Shown: one piece after another, positions 5,861 through 5,987 of the stretch | Position numbering within the stretch: the first letter of the stretch is position 1 | Layout: the number at the start of each line of letters is the position of its first letter | Assembly (NCBI GenBank): GCA_002393555.1 | Contig: DGSP01000059.1 | Span: 88,372-94,358 of the forward strand | Source of the DNA: Prevotellaceae bacterium UBA4359 | GTDB taxonomy: Bacteria; Bacteroidota; Bacteroidia; Bacteroidales; Bacteroidaceae | DNA length: 5,987 bases | Direction of reading: 5' to 3' | Notes under the pieces: model-generated | What the model was told of the DNA's origin: nothing | Databases searched by the model: none | What the model saw: the letters and a program-made list of their open reading frames with translations, nothing else | Program-made: the position numbers and the translations under genes

Positions 5861-5920
5861 CAAAATCTATTCAAAATCTTTCAAAATCCTATTTTTATTT
5901 GGAAGATTTGGGAAGATTTG
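5861..5920. repeat. Short tandem repeats with helically phased A/T-tracts
   Basis: CAAAATC occurs at 5861, 5872 and 5882, spaced 11 and 10 bp. After a T-rich link (5891-5900), GGAAGATTTG occurs twice in direct tandem (5901-5910, 5911-5920), with a diverged half-copy after it. The complement of the second unit (CAAATCTTCC) resembles the first unit, so the block is also a rough inverted repeat. Phasing at the helical repeat suggests bent DNA, as is often found upstream of promoters. Confidence 0.6.
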
Positions 5921-5955
5921 CTGGATTTCTCGCAAAGCGATTCCTTACACCGAAC

Positions 5956-5987
5956 TGACGTTAAATTATTGGATAAAATTATCGTCA
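5956..5987. other. AT-rich inverted ends at window edge
   Basis: TGACG (5956-5960) is complementary to CGTCA (5983-5987). The DNA between them is AT-rich and includes GATAA-AA-TTATC (5972-5983). It may be a short operator-like or repeat-end sequence, but it is cut by the window boundary and could be chance. Confidence 0.2.

Noticed and set aside
5861..5920. CRISPR-like array
   Set aside because: The units are only 7-10 bp, nearly contiguous, and lack unique spacers.

Overview
The window looks like a piece of a Bacteroidales chromosome, most likely Prevotella or a close relative. The clues are AT-rich intergenic DNA around a moderately GC-rich gene, a Bacteroidota-type promoter (TTTG, 20 bp spacer, TACATTTG), start codons without a strong Shine-Dalgarno sequence, a signal peptide ending AQA|Q, and a very large secreted protein with a type IX secretion (T9SS)-like C-terminal tail. 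The genus is an inference from style, not from a marker gene.

Layout. Positions 1-336 hold no convincing gene. They contain two copies of a roughly 50-bp hairpin-bearing direct repeat (1-51 and 158-210) and an AT-rich inverted repeat between them (73-139). A promoter lies at 337-368 and implies an untranslated leader of about 275 nt (roughly 375-650). That leader carries a candidate short upstream reading frame (389-577) and a very strong hairpin (533-583). The main gene, 651-5309, encodes a 1552-residue modular surface or secreted protein: signal peptide, beta-trefoil-like domain, four beta-sandwich (jelly-roll, carbohydrate-binding-like) modules separated by Ala-rich helical spacers, a second trefoil-like domain, a Bacteroidales 'LPF' beta module and a short T9SS-like tail. 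No catalytic domain is recognisable.

A 143-bp spacer with a 17-bp inverted repeat (5328-5400) separates it from a small same-strand gene, 5453-5635. This encodes a 60-residue 'MKKTY..P' peptide with an acidic C-terminus ending in Trp. Downstream (5636-5987) there is no gene. The region holds a long terminator-like hairpin (5727-5761), a pair of overlapping alternative hairpins (5762-5798), two more small hairpins, and 10-11-bp-phased A/T-tract repeats (5861-5920).

How the parts may work together is inference. The large protein is probably exported by Sec and then T9SS, and may bind glycans or host or dietary polymers at the cell surface. The small gene is either a downstream companion or an independent gene. 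The long structured leader suggests control after transcription initiation. Most of the interest lies in the domain architecture, the leader and the small companion peptide. I saw no CRISPR array, tRNA, rRNA or transposase.
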